Assembly (NCBI RefSeq): GCF_000015765.1
Contig: NC_008942.1
Location: forward strand, 291,921-355,920
Direction of reading: 5' to 3'
Length of the DNA: 64,000 nt
Origin: Methanocorpusculum labreanum Z
Lineage (GTDB): Archaea > Halobacteriota > Methanomicrobia > Methanomicrobiales > Methanocorpusculaceae
Shown: piece by piece, positions 34,717 to 43,710 of the stretch
How the letters are laid out: every line of letters begins with the position of its first letter
Position numbering within the stretch: position 1 is the first letter of the stretch
The notes under the pieces: model-generated
What the model was told of the DNA's origin: nothing
Database searches by the model: none
The model's input: only the letters and a program-made list of their open reading frames with translations
Translations under genes and position numbers: made by a program

Positions 34717-35166
34717 ATATCACGCTCCCCGGTTTTGGTCGGGCCGGAATCACTTAATTCAAAATGATGATCCATGATCCATCCGGTGATCGGATTTATT
34801 CGCAGATTGTTTTCATGCAAAGCATGTTCCGGCTCATTTGCTGGCCAGAATAATGATGAAATATACAATGAATGCATTTTCGCCTCAAGTCTGTGTTCAT
34901 CTCCGCACAAATGCGGCAGAGACCGGTGTGCGGGAAGCCGACGCCGCAGTGAAAAAAACTAGAGATCATCGGCATACGGCTGCCCCGTCCGGTGAACACT
35001 TTTACCTTTGGGCTCAGGCTTTAAACCTTTTGCCCCCACTACCGGTATAATCAGTCTGAATGTAAAAATCTGGCAAAATCGGGTTCTAAATAAAAACAAT
35101 GCGTAACGTTGATGTTCAGTTTTGCTCAAGTCCGGAAGTATTTCCGGTCTCAGCCAACCAAAAAAA
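34717..35166. other. 450-bp region upstream of ablA
   Basis: No credible gene. It holds a TATA-like TGTATATTT (about 34858-34866, minus-strand reading AAATATACA), small hairpins CATGC-AAA-GCATG (34814-34826) and CCGGAA-GTAT-TTCCGG (35132-35147), and a T-run on the minus strand just after the marker 8 stop that could end that transcript. If the TATA is used, ablA has a leader of over 100 nt, a possible site for osmotic control. Confidence 0.4.
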
Positions 35167-36027
35167 TTAAACTAAAGGTTCCGGCTGTTTTCCCATATCT
35201 TCGACCGGTAGCTTGGTATTTTTCACCAGGATCTGCTGATCTGTTTCAATCAGTCTTTCCATGATCAGACGTTTTCCTGCTCGAGTCATAGCATACACCG
35301 GCACGCCAACGCCTCCCTGTACCAATGCTTTGGACACGGCGGCACGAACATACTTCGAGGCACAGGCAAAGACAAGGTCAGAGGCGGCGACGAGTCTCTC
35401 TGCATTTTCGGCGCTTGCAACCCCTGATGTGTGAACCGCGATTATCAGTGCTTCCGGATATTCTGCACGAATTTCTTCTGCAAGTTCATGCTGGAATCCC
35501 GCAACGGTCACTGCCGTTTTCGTCCATCCTTCGGCTTTTGCCCGGGTAAGTCCTGCAAGGACGTCGAGTTTTGCGGTCTCTTTGTCGATAACAATGCCGC
35601 CTGACTCTTCTATTTTTCTGATTACTTCTGGATGGGGAGTCGTTGAAACAAGACCGGACATCCTTCCGCCGAGTCCCTGAACAAGATCGGGTGTTCGAAC
35701 AATCACCGTTCCTGCGCCGTCCGAGCAGATGACCGCTGCGTCAAGGGTCTTTGTTCTCAGACCCGTGCTCATCAGTTCGGATGCGCCGAAGAGGACGAAG
35801 GTTTCCTGGTCAAGAACCTGCCGTTCTTTTGTACACATCCCGAAGGTTTTGATTCGCGACTCGATGTTCTTTTGCACTGACTCTTTTGTGATCGGGTCGA
35901 CCGGTGTGGCAAACCGTTTTGCAAGAGGACAGAAATCGACTGCCGGCTCTCCAACCTCCACAACTTTTCCGTTCCTGATGACGATACGCGTCATTCCGAT
36001 CGCCTCGATAATATGTTCGTCTTTCAT
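35167..36027 (-). CDS. Methanogenesis marker protein 8
   Basis: 286 residues, DUF2099 type. Recognised by the opening EHIIEAIGMTRIVIRNGKVV, DFCPLAKRF, and TFVLFGASELMSTGLRTKTL. Cysteines at CPLA and MCTKE may bind a cluster. The family is confined to methanogens and relatives; function unknown. Divergent from the membrane protein gene at 36070. Confidence 0.92.
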   Translation of the reverse strand: MKDEHIIEAIGMTRIVIRNGKVVEVGEPAVDFCPLAKRFATPVDPITKESVQKNIESRIKTFGMCTKERQVLDQETFVLFGASELMSTGLRTKTLDAAVICSDGAGTVIVRTPDLVQGLGGRMSGLVSTTPHPEVIRKIEESGGIVIDKETAKLDVLAGLTRAKAEGWTKTAVTVAGFQHELAEEIRAEYPEALIIAVHTSGVASAENAERLVAASDLVFACASKYVRAAVSKALVQGGVGVPVYAMTRAGKRLIMERLIETDQQILVKNTKLPVEDMGKQPEPLV

Positions 36028-36069
36028 TTTTCGATGGATAGATATGATATCCGCATCAACATAAATCCA

Positions 36070-36807
36070 ATGAGAGGGTCACGCTACTTTGAACTGGACG
36101 CTGCACGCGGGATTGCCCTTATTCTGATGATCCTCTATCATATCCTCTTCTGTCTGTACTTTTTCGGCACTGGACTTGTCCCCTGGTTTGATCCGTATAC
36201 CATGTCGGGTGCGCCGATCGCTTTTCTTTTTATCGTGATTGCCGGCATATCCCTCGTATTATCCACCGGCCGCGAAACAAGTCCGGTAAAGGCGGCGAAG
36301 AAACTTGTGATTCGATCGCTTTATCTTCTTTGCATTGCAGCCGTCATTACGATAGTAACCTGGATCGTTTATCCTGAGGAAACGGTCGTCTTTGGTATCC
36401 TTCATCTGATCGGCGTTGCCACGATACTTGCCATCCCGTTTGTCGTAATGAAAGTCAAACCATATGTCCCCCTCGTGTTTGGACTGATCTGTATTGTTCT
36501 CTCTCCTTTCGTCTCAATGCTGAGGGGACCGGCATTTCTGATCCCGTTCGGTATTACGTATAATGGATTTGCTACGCTGGACTACGAACCCCTTATTCCC
36601 TGGTTCGGTGTTGTTCTTCTCGGTGTGGCGCTCGGTCAGGTCATCTATAAAGGCGGTGTCCGTCGTGGAATCCTCACCCGGCTCGGCGAAATGCCCCGCG
36701 TACTTGCTCCGCTTTGCTTTATTGGACGTCACACACTGATCATCTATATCGTCCATGTGCCGATCATCATCGGCGTCTTATTCCTGCTCGGTCTCGTCAG
36801 CCTGTAA
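36070..36807 (+). CDS. DUF1624 membrane protein (heparan-alpha-glucosaminide acetyltransferase-like)
   Basis: 245 residues from the ATG at 36070 (MRGSRYFELDAARGIALILM); an upstream ATG at 36013 would overlap the divergent marker 8 start. About seven transmembrane helices. RYFELDAARGIAL and an early helix with a His (YHILFCLYFF) fit acyltransferases that move acetyl groups across membranes. Substrate unknown; perhaps a cell-envelope sugar. Confidence 0.82.
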   Translation: MRGSRYFELDAARGIALILMILYHILFCLYFFGTGLVPWFDPYTMSGAPIAFLFIVIAGISLVLSTGRETSPVKAAKKLVIRSLYLLCIAAVITIVTWIVYPEETVVFGILHLIGVATILAIPFVVMKVKPYVPLVFGLICIVLSPFVSMLRGPAFLIPFGITYNGFATLDYEPLIPWFGVVLLGVALGQVIYKGGVRRGILTRLGEMPRVLAPLCFIGRHTLIIYIVHVPIIIGVLFLLGLVSL

Positions 36808-36847
36808 CGATATTTTCTTTTGTCCAGGAGTAGACGTACATACCATC

Positions 36848-37027
36848 ATGTCACAGCGAGCCGCAGATGCAGTATTTCAGGCTTTATTCTCCCTAACGGA
36901 CATCAGAGCCATTCTCCGGACTACTGCCCCGGATCATTCCCTTGACGAGGACCAGAAGGCAAAAACCGCAAAGGCCCTCGCATCGGTGGAGAAGCAGATA
37001 TCCATACTCAGAGAGGAACTCTTATGA
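36848..37027 (+). CDS. 59-aa helical protein translationally coupled to SepCysS
   Basis: From the ATG at 36848: MSQRAADAVFQALFSLTDIR, then an acidic loop and a C-terminal helix ending SILREELL. The stop overlaps the SepCysS start by 4 bp. Predicted as a helical hairpin without Cys. SepRS-SepCysS complexes in other methanogens use a helical scaffold (SepCysE), and a small stand-alone version of its N-terminal part is a reasonable guess, not proven. Confidence 0.7.
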   Translation: MSQRAADAVFQALFSLTDIRAILRTTAPDHSLDEDQKAKTAKALASVEKQISILREELL

Positions 37028-38202
37028 AATGCTGTGATAATATCGACGCACGCATGGTCGACGAGACTTCCATCAATCTTGATCCTATCCAAGTGGGGGG
37101 CCGTCTGACACCCGAAGCGATGAAAGCGATGATTTCCTGGGGAGACGGTTACTCGGTCTGTGACAACTGCAGAAAACCGTTCCGCCTGGATTATATCGAG
37201 AAACCGCCGCTGAAAGATTTCCATGTGGATGTTGCCGAATGGCTTGGCATGGCTCAGGCACGCACGGTCCCCGGCGCACGCCGCGGATTCCAGCAGGTTG
37301 CAGGTACCTACGTGGAAAAAGGCGATCCTGTTCTGATCGGTGCGCTTGCCCACTATACTTCATATCTCTCCGTCGAACTTCAGAAAGGAATCGTTCGCGA
37401 GATCCCAAAAACTGCCGACAACCATATCACGGCAGAAGATACCGCAAACCGGATAGAGGATGTTGTCCGGGAGTTCGGTATCGCGCCGAAACTGCTCTAC
37501 ATCGATCATGTGGATTACCAGTTCGGGAACATGCATGATGTGAAAGGCATCGCAAAGGTCGCTCATCAGTATGATATTCCCGTTCTCTACAACGGTGTTT
37601 ACACAGTGGGTATCATGCCGGTGAACGGCAAAGATCTCGGCGTCGACTTCATCATCGGATCTGGCCACAAAAGCATGGCTGCTCCTGCCCCGTCGGGAAT
37701 TCTTGCCGCGACCGAGGAGCGGGCCAACGAGGTTTTCCGCACGACGCAGATGGAAGGCGACCTCACAGGGAGAAAATTCGGCATCAAAGAGGTTGGGATT
37801 CTCGGATGTTCTCTGATGGGTGCTCCGATCGTCGGACTTCTTGCCTCCTTCCCGACGGTAAAGGCCCGCGTTGAACATTTCGACGAGGAACTTGCCAACA
37901 GCAAAATCGTTGTCGAGGCACTTCGATTCATTGAGGGAACGAAGATCCTTTCCGAGTATCCAAGAAAACACACCCTGACACGCGTGGACACCACCGGTTC
38001 GTTTGATCAGGTCGCGCAGACCCACAAGAAGCGCGGCTTTTTCCTGTCGAGTGCTCTTGGAAAGAAGGGAATTACCGGTATTATTCCCGGCGCCACCAAG
38101 GTGTGGAAGTTCAACACCTACGGCATGACCAAAAAGCAGGCCGAGTATGTAGCGGATACATATCTTGAGATCGCGGAAACGAATGGTCTGACCATCAACT
38201 GA
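37024..38202 (+). CDS. pscS: Sep-tRNA:Cys-tRNA synthase
   Basis: 392 residues, PLP fold-type I. The cofactor Lys is K216 in IIGSGHKSMAAPAPSG. The three cysteines required for sulfur transfer are present: C46 and C49 (VCDNC) and C262 (ILGCSLMG). It converts phosphoseryl-tRNA-Cys to cysteinyl-tRNA-Cys in the methanogen route to cysteine. Downstream genes (radical SAM, TauE) follow with 3- and 4-bp gaps. Confidence 0.96.
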   Translation: MKCCDNIDARMVDETSINLDPIQVGGRLTPEAMKAMISWGDGYSVCDNCRKPFRLDYIEKPPLKDFHVDVAEWLGMAQARTVPGARRGFQQVAGTYVEKGDPVLIGALAHYTSYLSVELQKGIVREIPKTADNHITAEDTANRIEDVVREFGIAPKLLYIDHVDYQFGNMHDVKGIAKVAHQYDIPVLYNGVYTVGIMPVNGKDLGVDFIIGSGHKSMAAPAPSGILAATEERANEVFRTTQMEGDLTGRKFGIKEVGILGCSLMGAPIVGLLASFPTVKARVEHFDEELANSKIVVEALRFIEGTKILSEYPRKHTLTRVDTTGSFDQVAQTHKKRGFFLSSALGKKGITGIIPGATKVWKFNTYGMTKKQAEYVADTYLEIAETNGLTIN

Positions 38203-38205
38203 AGT

Positions 38206-39309
38206 ATGTTTTTCCATCTGATCGTGACCGATGACTGTAATCTCTGCTGTTCGTACTGCAGGGGAAAGATGTTCGAGGAGGAAGACCCTGCCGGGAATTC
38301 ACCGGGCACGATTGATGATACGATCTGCGAGAATCTGTCGTTTCCGTTGGCGGATCTCTATGTGTTTCTTGCAAAAGATCCAAACGCGGTTCTCACGTTT
38401 ATCGGCGGCGAGCCGCTCATCCGATCCGATTTGGTTATGGAGATCATGGATCATGCCCCGGTAAAACGGTTCATGCTCCAGACGAATGGGACCCTTCTTG
38501 GAAAACTCTCTTCTGAATATACGAACCGGTTCGAGACGATCCTTATCTCTATCGACGGGGAAAAGGATCTGACCGACAGGCACCGCGGCGAGGGAATGTA
38601 CGATCTCGTGCTTGGCACCGCCGATTTGACTCGTTCCAACGGATATACAGGCGAGCTTATCGCCAGAATGACGGTTGCCGAAGACACGGATATTTTTTCA
38701 GCCGTCACCCATCTTGCAGAACACTTCAGTTCGATCCACTGGCAGATGGATGCGGATTTTACCGGTGACTTCTCCCGTCGGAGATTTGCCGCGTGGAGCG
38801 AGGGATATAATGCAGGTATTCGCCGGCTCGTTTCCGAATGGGTTTCCCGGATCGAGACGACGGGTGTTGTTCCCAAATGGTATCCGTTTCTTTCGACGAC
38901 CGAAGATCTTCTGCTTGGCCGCTCGTCAAAACTCAGGTGCGGCTCGGGGTACGTGAATTACAGTATTATGACCAACGGCCGGATCGCCCCCTGTCCGATC
39001 ATGGTTGGGATGGCGGATTATTATGCGGGCGATATCAGAGATGCCGACCCCCTTTTCCTTCCGGAAATACCAATCCGTGAACCATGTCTTTCCTGCGATA
39101 TATACGGATTCTGCGGTGGCCGTTGTCTTTACTCGAATATTGTCCGTCCGTGGCGCGGCGAATATCACCTCGTCTGCGGAACCGTCAGGAATCTGCATGA
39201 TGCCCTTATGGAAAATCTTCCCCGTATCCGGGCGATTATCGATGAAGGCAAACTTGATTTGGATGCATTTGCCCACACACGATATAACGGATGCGAGATA
39301 ATACCCTGA
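38206..39309 (+). CDS. Radical SAM/SPASM protein, AF0577 peptide-modifying type
   Basis: 367 residues. CNLCCSYC with C11, C15 and C18 binds the SAM cluster; FIGGEPL is the GGE motif. The C-terminal SPASM-like half has CGSGYVNYSIMTNGRIAPCP and CLSCDIYGFCGGRC, room for two auxiliary clusters. Resembles the family annotated as putative peptide-modifying (AF0577). No Cys-rich target peptide was seen nearby. In one run with SepCysS, 3 bp downstream. Confidence 0.85.
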   Translation: MFFHLIVTDDCNLCCSYCRGKMFEEEDPAGNSPGTIDDTICENLSFPLADLYVFLAKDPNAVLTFIGGEPLIRSDLVMEIMDHAPVKRFMLQTNGTLLGKLSSEYTNRFETILISIDGEKDLTDRHRGEGMYDLVLGTADLTRSNGYTGELIARMTVAEDTDIFSAVTHLAEHFSSIHWQMDADFTGDFSRRRFAAWSEGYNAGIRRLVSEWVSRIETTGVVPKWYPFLSTTEDLLLGRSSKLRCGSGYVNYSIMTNGRIAPCPIMVGMADYYAGDIRDADPLFLPEIPIREPCLSCDIYGFCGGRCLYSNIVRPWRGEYHLVCGTVRNLHDALMENLPRIRAIIDEGKLDLDAFAHTRYNGCEIIP

Positions 39310-39313
39310 TATC

Positions 39314-40120
39314 ATGGAACCCGTCTTCATCTGTATTCTGATAGGAACCGGCCTTCTTGCCGGCTTCATGTCCGGTCTTCTTGGAGTGGGGGGCGGGTTT
39401 TTGTATGCTCCTGTGATGTATTTTGTTCTTCGCCATTCTGGGGTTCCCGATGACATGGCGATTTTGGTGGCATTCGGTACGAGCCTGGCTGCGGCGTTTC
39501 CAACCGTGTTGACCGGCGCCGTTGGTCATACAAAAAAAGGGAATGTTGTCTGGCGGGACGCTTTTATCATGGGATTATGTGGTACGGTGACCGGATTCAT
39601 CGGAGGTACGGTCGCCACGTATCTGCCGGTCCAGATTCTCACGATTCTATTTAGTGTAATGCTGATCCTTGGTGCGATCCGGTTGGTAACCTGTCTGCCG
39701 TCGGGTACTGGAGAGAGAATGCCCGCCCCTCTTGCCGGCGGGATCGGCGGTACCGCAGGATTCATGTCGGGACTTCTAGGCGTTGGCGGCGGAACTATTC
39801 TTGTACCGCTTATGGTACTTCTGGGAAAATTTTCGATGAAAAAAGCGGCCGCAACCTCTTCCGCTGCAATAGTCTTTATAACGCTTGGCGGGATACTCTC
39901 GTATCTGGTGAATGGTTTTTCGGCCGGGATCAATCTCTCAGAATATGGATTTTACCTAATCGGCTACATTGATGTCATGATGTGGGCGATCCTCGTCATT
40001 ACCGCAATACCAATGGTTTTGTTTGCCGTCAGAATCTCGTGCCGCGTGCCGGAGGTCTGGCTTCGGCGCATATTTTTTATCCTGATGCTGGTGATCGCCA
40101 TCCGGATGCTGCTTCCGTGA
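39314..40120 (+). CDS. TauE/SafE-family permease
   Basis: 268 residues, about eight helices in two homologous halves, each with the family repeat (GLLGVGGGFLYAPVMYF at about 17 and GLLGVGGGTILVPLMVL at about 150). Members move sulfite, sulfonates or other anions. Coupling with SepCysS suggests a sulfur compound, but that is contextual only. Confidence 0.88.
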   Translation: MEPVFICILIGTGLLAGFMSGLLGVGGGFLYAPVMYFVLRHSGVPDDMAILVAFGTSLAAAFPTVLTGAVGHTKKGNVVWRDAFIMGLCGTVTGFIGGTVATYLPVQILTILFSVMLILGAIRLVTCLPSGTGERMPAPLAGGIGGTAGFMSGLLGVGGGTILVPLMVLLGKFSMKKAAATSSAAIVFITLGGILSYLVNGFSAGINLSEYGFYLIGYIDVMMWAILVITAIPMVLFAVRISCRVPEVWLRRIFFILMLVIAIRMLLP

Positions 40121-40137
40121 AAAAAAGAGTGATTTGG

Positions 40138-40566
40138 TTAGGAGTTTTTCAGACCGCCGACGAATGCATCGATCTGCCGATCTTCGTTTTTGTCTTTCTT
40201 CATAATGTCGAGAACGGAGAGATATCCATCCCGTTCTTTGTAGATCATGCCTCCGGAAGAAACAATCAGGCGGACTTTCTCTTTTGGAAGTTCTTGGAGA
40301 AGAATCCGGATCGCCGGTGTGATTTTTCCGCACCACATCGGGCTCACGACGATATACTCGTCCACCTCGCCGATCTTTCCGCGGGTCTGAATGGCGACAT
40401 CTTTGTTTTTCATCGCATAGCGTGCTGCACGCATGTAGCCGAGAGTGCCGTCCCAATCCATGTTGTCGGTCACCTCTACCGGTTCGACGGAGAGTTCTTT
40501 CGCGATTTTTTCAGCAATCCTCCTGCTGGTTCCCGTTCGTGAAAAGTAAATTACTGCGTATGTCAT
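40138..40566 (-). CDS. Flavodoxin
   Basis: 142 residues. FMN phosphate loop YFSRTGTSRRIAEKI and the PMWCGKITPAIR loop around the isoalloxazine are visible. One-domain electron carrier. Convergent with the TauE gene, 17 bp between stops. Confidence 0.9.
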   Translation of the reverse strand: MTYAVIYFSRTGTSRRIAEKIAKELSVEPVEVTDNMDWDGTLGYMRAARYAMKNKDVAIQTRGKIGEVDEYIVVSPMWCGKITPAIRILLQELPKEKVRLIVSSGGMIYKERDGYLSVLDIMKKDKNEDRQIDAFVGGLKNS

Positions 40567-40642
40567 GATCCTGCCTCCGGTTTCGTTACTAACTAAATCA
40601 TCCCACGTAGACTTAAAGGTAATTGCGGCAGAGGTATTTTTT

Positions 40643-40879
40643 TCATCTTTCCACTTTATTCTGCATCTTTCGGCTCTTTGACCATTTCATGCGGATGATG
40701 TTCAGCGTCACAAGGCAGATGATCAGCAGAAGTTTTGCCCATATCGGGACCGGTGCGATAATCGCAATAAGAAGCAGAAGACACCCAAGAAGAGCATGCG
40801 CCAGCAGATTTTTCCAGTCGGTCAGATAGGCGGCAAGACCCTTTCCGGCTTTTTTTGCGATAGTTGTATGTTTGTTCAT
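40643..40879 (-). CDS. Small two-helix membrane protein after MarR
   Basis: 78 residues. A basic N-terminus is followed by two adjacent helices (LLAHALLGCLLLLIAIIAP and AKLLLIICLVTLNII) and a basic tail. The start overlaps the MarR stop by 4 bp, so it is co-translated. No family recognised. Confidence 0.7.
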   Translation of the reverse strand: MNKHTTIAKKAGKGLAAYLTDWKNLLAHALLGCLLLLIAIIAPVPIWAKLLLIICLVTLNIIRMKWSKSRKMQNKVER

Positions 40880-41382
40880 TCTCTCTCCCGGGTACCGGCC
40901 ACTTTCGCATTTTGTGCAAGTCTTGCAAGCATATCGTTCAGCAAATCGATCTCCGCAGGCGAAAATTCATCCAACACTGCAGTGTTCCATTCCGTCATGA
41001 TAGTCATCAGAACCTCACTGAACGCAGCTCCATTTTCCGTCATAGAGAAAACAAACGACCTGCTGTCCATTGGGTTTACGGCACGGACAACATATCCCTT
41101 TCCTTCAAGCGACTGCATTGTTCGGGTCATAACACTTTTATCATAATGCAGTTCTTGTACCAGTTGGTCCTGGGTTATTTCCGACTCGCTGGTATGTATA
41201 CTATTGAAAATCTCTCCCTCGGTTTTTCGTCCATTTTCCAAAAGGGAGAGGAGGACCATTCCCTCGGCGGCATTGAGGTTATGGTCTTTAAGATTGTTTT
41301 TCAGATAGATTCGGAAATATTTGTCAAAGGCCATGATGTTGTGGCCAAGACCTCTCTGTAATGTGTTTTGCTGCATTGACAT
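40876..41382 (-). CDS. MarR-family transcriptional regulator
   Basis: 168 residues (166 if the second ATG at 41376 is used, which better fits TATA spacing). Winged helix with QDQLVQELHYDKSVMTRTMQ and a RSFVFSMTENG wing; an insert (FNSIHTSESE) lengthens the usual helix 2 region. Its promoter has TATA directly joined to GTTG-N6-CAAC. It follows an MFS exporter on the same strand, a common drug-resistance pairing. Confidence 0.9.
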   Translation of the reverse strand: MSMQQNTLQRGLGHNIMAFDKYFRIYLKNNLKDHNLNAAEGMVLLSLLENGRKTEGEIFNSIHTSESEITQDQLVQELHYDKSVMTRTMQSLEGKGYVVRAVNPMDSRSFVFSMTENGAAFSEVLMTIMTEWNTAVLDEFSPAEIDLLNDMLARLAQNAKVAGTRERE

Positions 41383-41388
41383 TATTTG

Positions 41389-41409
41389 GTTGCTTTTGCA
41401 ACTATTTAT
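41389..41409 (-). promoter_or_regulatory. TATA box plus dyad operator of the second MarR gene
   Basis: On the minus strand ATAAATAG (41402-41409) runs into GTTGC-AAAA-GCAAC (41389-41402). The same ATAAATAGTTG-N6-CAAC layout occurs at the first MarR promoter. Confidence 0.65.
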
Positions 41410-41428
41410 GTTTGATGAGAAAAAAGGA

Positions 41429-42883
41429 TTACTCTTCTGCCGCTTTTTCTTCTTTGATAAAGAAGCAGAGAGCCAGAATTATCAAGGCCAAAATCACCGA
41501 AATCACAAATGCCAGGTCAAAGCCGAAGGAGAGGATATATGGGCTGATGTCTGCTGGTGTTTTATAGATAATCCCCGAGTCCCTGACGCTTATGACGATC
41601 CCAACAATCACCATCAGGTTGTAGACTGCCACACCGATCGTCATGGGGGCATAGCGCTCAAGACCTGTCAGACTTGAGACCATTCCCTGCTTGGATGGGG
41701 GTGCTGCCCCCATGATAAGCGTGGTAAGAGGCGTGACCGTCACACCAATGCCGAGACCGATCATGGAAAGTGCGGTGATTATGATCCCAAGCCCTGTGAC
41801 CGGGCTCAAGTGAGAGAGAAGGAAATATCCCACGCCAACCAGAACAACACCTGCCATGACCATATATTTTATTCTTCCGACCAGTTTTGCATAGATCAGA
41901 CCGGATAAAATACCGGTGATCATCATCCCGACCGAGAGGCTTGTAAGGATGAGTCCCGCGTTTGCGGTCGAAAAACCGTGTATATACTCAAGGTAGAACG
42001 GGAGAACATAGTTCGCTCCGGCAAAGGTGAAATAGAGCAGTGCGAAGACAATGTTCACGACAACAAACGATCTGCTTTTGAACATTCCAAGGTCGATCAG
42101 CGGGTTGTCGTAGTGCAGTTCACGTCGGATGAAACCGCCGATAAAGATCACCGCAAGGAGGACCGAGACGATGATCTGTGGCGAGGTCCAGCCAAGGGAA
42201 AATCCTTCCGAGAAGGCGAAGAGCAGCGCCGCAAGGCCGACAAAAATAAGGATTGCCCCGGGTGTGTCAAATCTTTTGAGAGGGCACGAATCGGGTTTGT
42301 TGTCTGGGATGACGATCAGGCCCAGAATAATGGCAAAAATGCCGACCGGGACGTTGATGAAAAAGATCCAGTGCCAGGAAAGGTACTCGGTAAGATATCC
42401 TCCAAGAGTCGGACCAAGTGCCATCCCAACGGCGGCAAAAAGCATTATGAGTGAGAGGCCTTTTGCCCGTCTGTCCCCCGGCATGAACAGGGAAAGCATG
42501 GCAGGTGCCACTACTATCATCATTCCGCCGCCTATTGCCTGAACGACACGTGAGATCAGGAGGAGGTTGAACGAGTGCAGGAGTTCGGGGAAAAATCCGC
42601 AGGAAAAAGAGCCGATTACAAATATGGCAAACCCTCCCAGAAAGATTTTTTTGAGGCCGATTGTGTCGATAATTTTACCGATGATCAGGAGCAGACCGGC
42701 GATGACGAGTAGATATATGGTACTGACCCACGAAACCGAAGATGTGCTGAGATCGAAAGCTTCCCCAATGCTTGGGAGAGCGATATTGACGATCGTTCCG
42801 TCAAGGGATGACATAAACGAGGCGATGGACGCAACAATAAGGATGAAGATCAGGGTTTTTCCAGTTGGGAGAGGATCTTTCAT
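41429..42883 (-). CDS. MFS transporter, DHA2 (14-helix) drug exporter type
   Basis: 484 residues with about 14 membrane helices. Motif A-like GKIIDTIGLKKIFLGGFAIF after TM2, and the N-terminal SLDGTIVNIALPSIGEAF motif D1 of DHA2 proteins. Likely drug or solute export by proton antiport. Same strand as MarR, 46 bp upstream of it. Confidence 0.92.
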   Translation of the reverse strand: MKDPLPTGKTLIFILIVASIASFMSSLDGTIVNIALPSIGEAFDLSTSSVSWVSTIYLLVIAGLLLIIGKIIDTIGLKKIFLGGFAIFVIGSFSCGFFPELLHSFNLLLISRVVQAIGGGMMIVVAPAMLSLFMPGDRRAKGLSLIMLFAAVGMALGPTLGGYLTEYLSWHWIFFINVPVGIFAIILGLIVIPDNKPDSCPLKRFDTPGAILIFVGLAALLFAFSEGFSLGWTSPQIIVSVLLAVIFIGGFIRRELHYDNPLIDLGMFKSRSFVVVNIVFALLYFTFAGANYVLPFYLEYIHGFSTANAGLILTSLSVGMMITGILSGLIYAKLVGRIKYMVMAGVVLVGVGYFLLSHLSPVTGLGIIITALSMIGLGIGVTVTPLTTLIMGAAPPSKQGMVSSLTGLERYAPMTIGVAVYNLMVIVGIVISVRDSGIIYKTPADISPYILSFGFDLAFVISVILALIILALCFFIKEEKAAEE

Positions 42884-42977
42884 AGATGATAAAAAAAGGA
42901 TTTTCTTTGTTATAAATCAATAGGGTAGATGCTTATCCAAAGTCATTATTAGGATGTCATGCATATTTGTGAGCATA

Positions 42978-43646
42978 ATGGATGCTGTGACTGAAGCAAA
43001 AAGAAATGCCGGATATCGTGCGGCTGATTTGGTTAAGGATGGGATGATCGTGGGTCTTGGTACCGGGTCTACCGTGTTTTTTGCGATGGAACGTCTGGGA
43101 GAGCGTATTGCGTCAGAGGGCATCAGGATCTTTGGTGTTCCGACCTCTAATCAGACTGCAATGCGTGCCGAGGAGTACGGCATTCCACTGACGACTCTGT
43201 CTCTCCACCCGGTTTTAGACATTGCCATTGATGGGGCTGATCAGGTGACTCCTTCAAAGCAGATGATCAAGGGACGTGGAGCGGCACACCTCCGAGAAAA
43301 GATCGTGGCCGATGCGGCAAAGCAGTTTGTCGTGGTGATCGATTCGGCAAAGGAGGTATCGGTTTTGGATGCTGCCGTGCCAATCGAAATACTGCCTTTT
43401 GCTTATGGAAGTGTCTGCAGGAAACTTGCTTCACTTGGCGGTGAGCCTGTTATGCGGAACGGTGTTAAAAAGGACGGCCCTGTGATCTCGGACAATGGAA
43501 ATTATATTTTTGACTGCGCGTTTGGAAAAGTTGACGATCCTTCCGGGCTCGAGTCTGCAATCAATGCGATTCCCGGCGTGCTGGAAAACGGTATCTTTGC
43601 AAAAATGACCGAAAAGACGCTTATCATCGTCGGTAAAAGCGCCTGA
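42978..43646 (+). CDS. rpiA: Ribose-5-phosphate isomerase A
   Basis: 222 residues from the ATG at 42978. GLGTGSTVFFAMERL, IDGADQV, and KGRGAAHLREKI with the catalytic acidic residues are the RpiA signatures. A TATAAATC lies at about 42911. It supplies ribose phosphate in the non-oxidative route. Confidence 0.96.
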   Translation: MDAVTEAKRNAGYRAADLVKDGMIVGLGTGSTVFFAMERLGERIASEGIRIFGVPTSNQTAMRAEEYGIPLTTLSLHPVLDIAIDGADQVTPSKQMIKGRGAAHLREKIVADAAKQFVVVIDSAKEVSVLDAAVPIEILPFAYGSVCRKLASLGGEPVMRNGVKKDGPVISDNGNYIFDCAFGKVDDPSGLESAINAIPGVLENGIFAKMTEKTLIIVGKSA

Positions 43647-43710
43647 TTATTTTCATTTTTTTAGAAATACCTCTACTGAAAAACCTATTTATATCATTCA
43701 AAAATGTGAT

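Noticed and set aside
34717..35166. Several 60-70 codon frames upstream of ablA
   Set aside because: None has a ribosome site, a domain or typical composition; the region is better read as leader and promoter.
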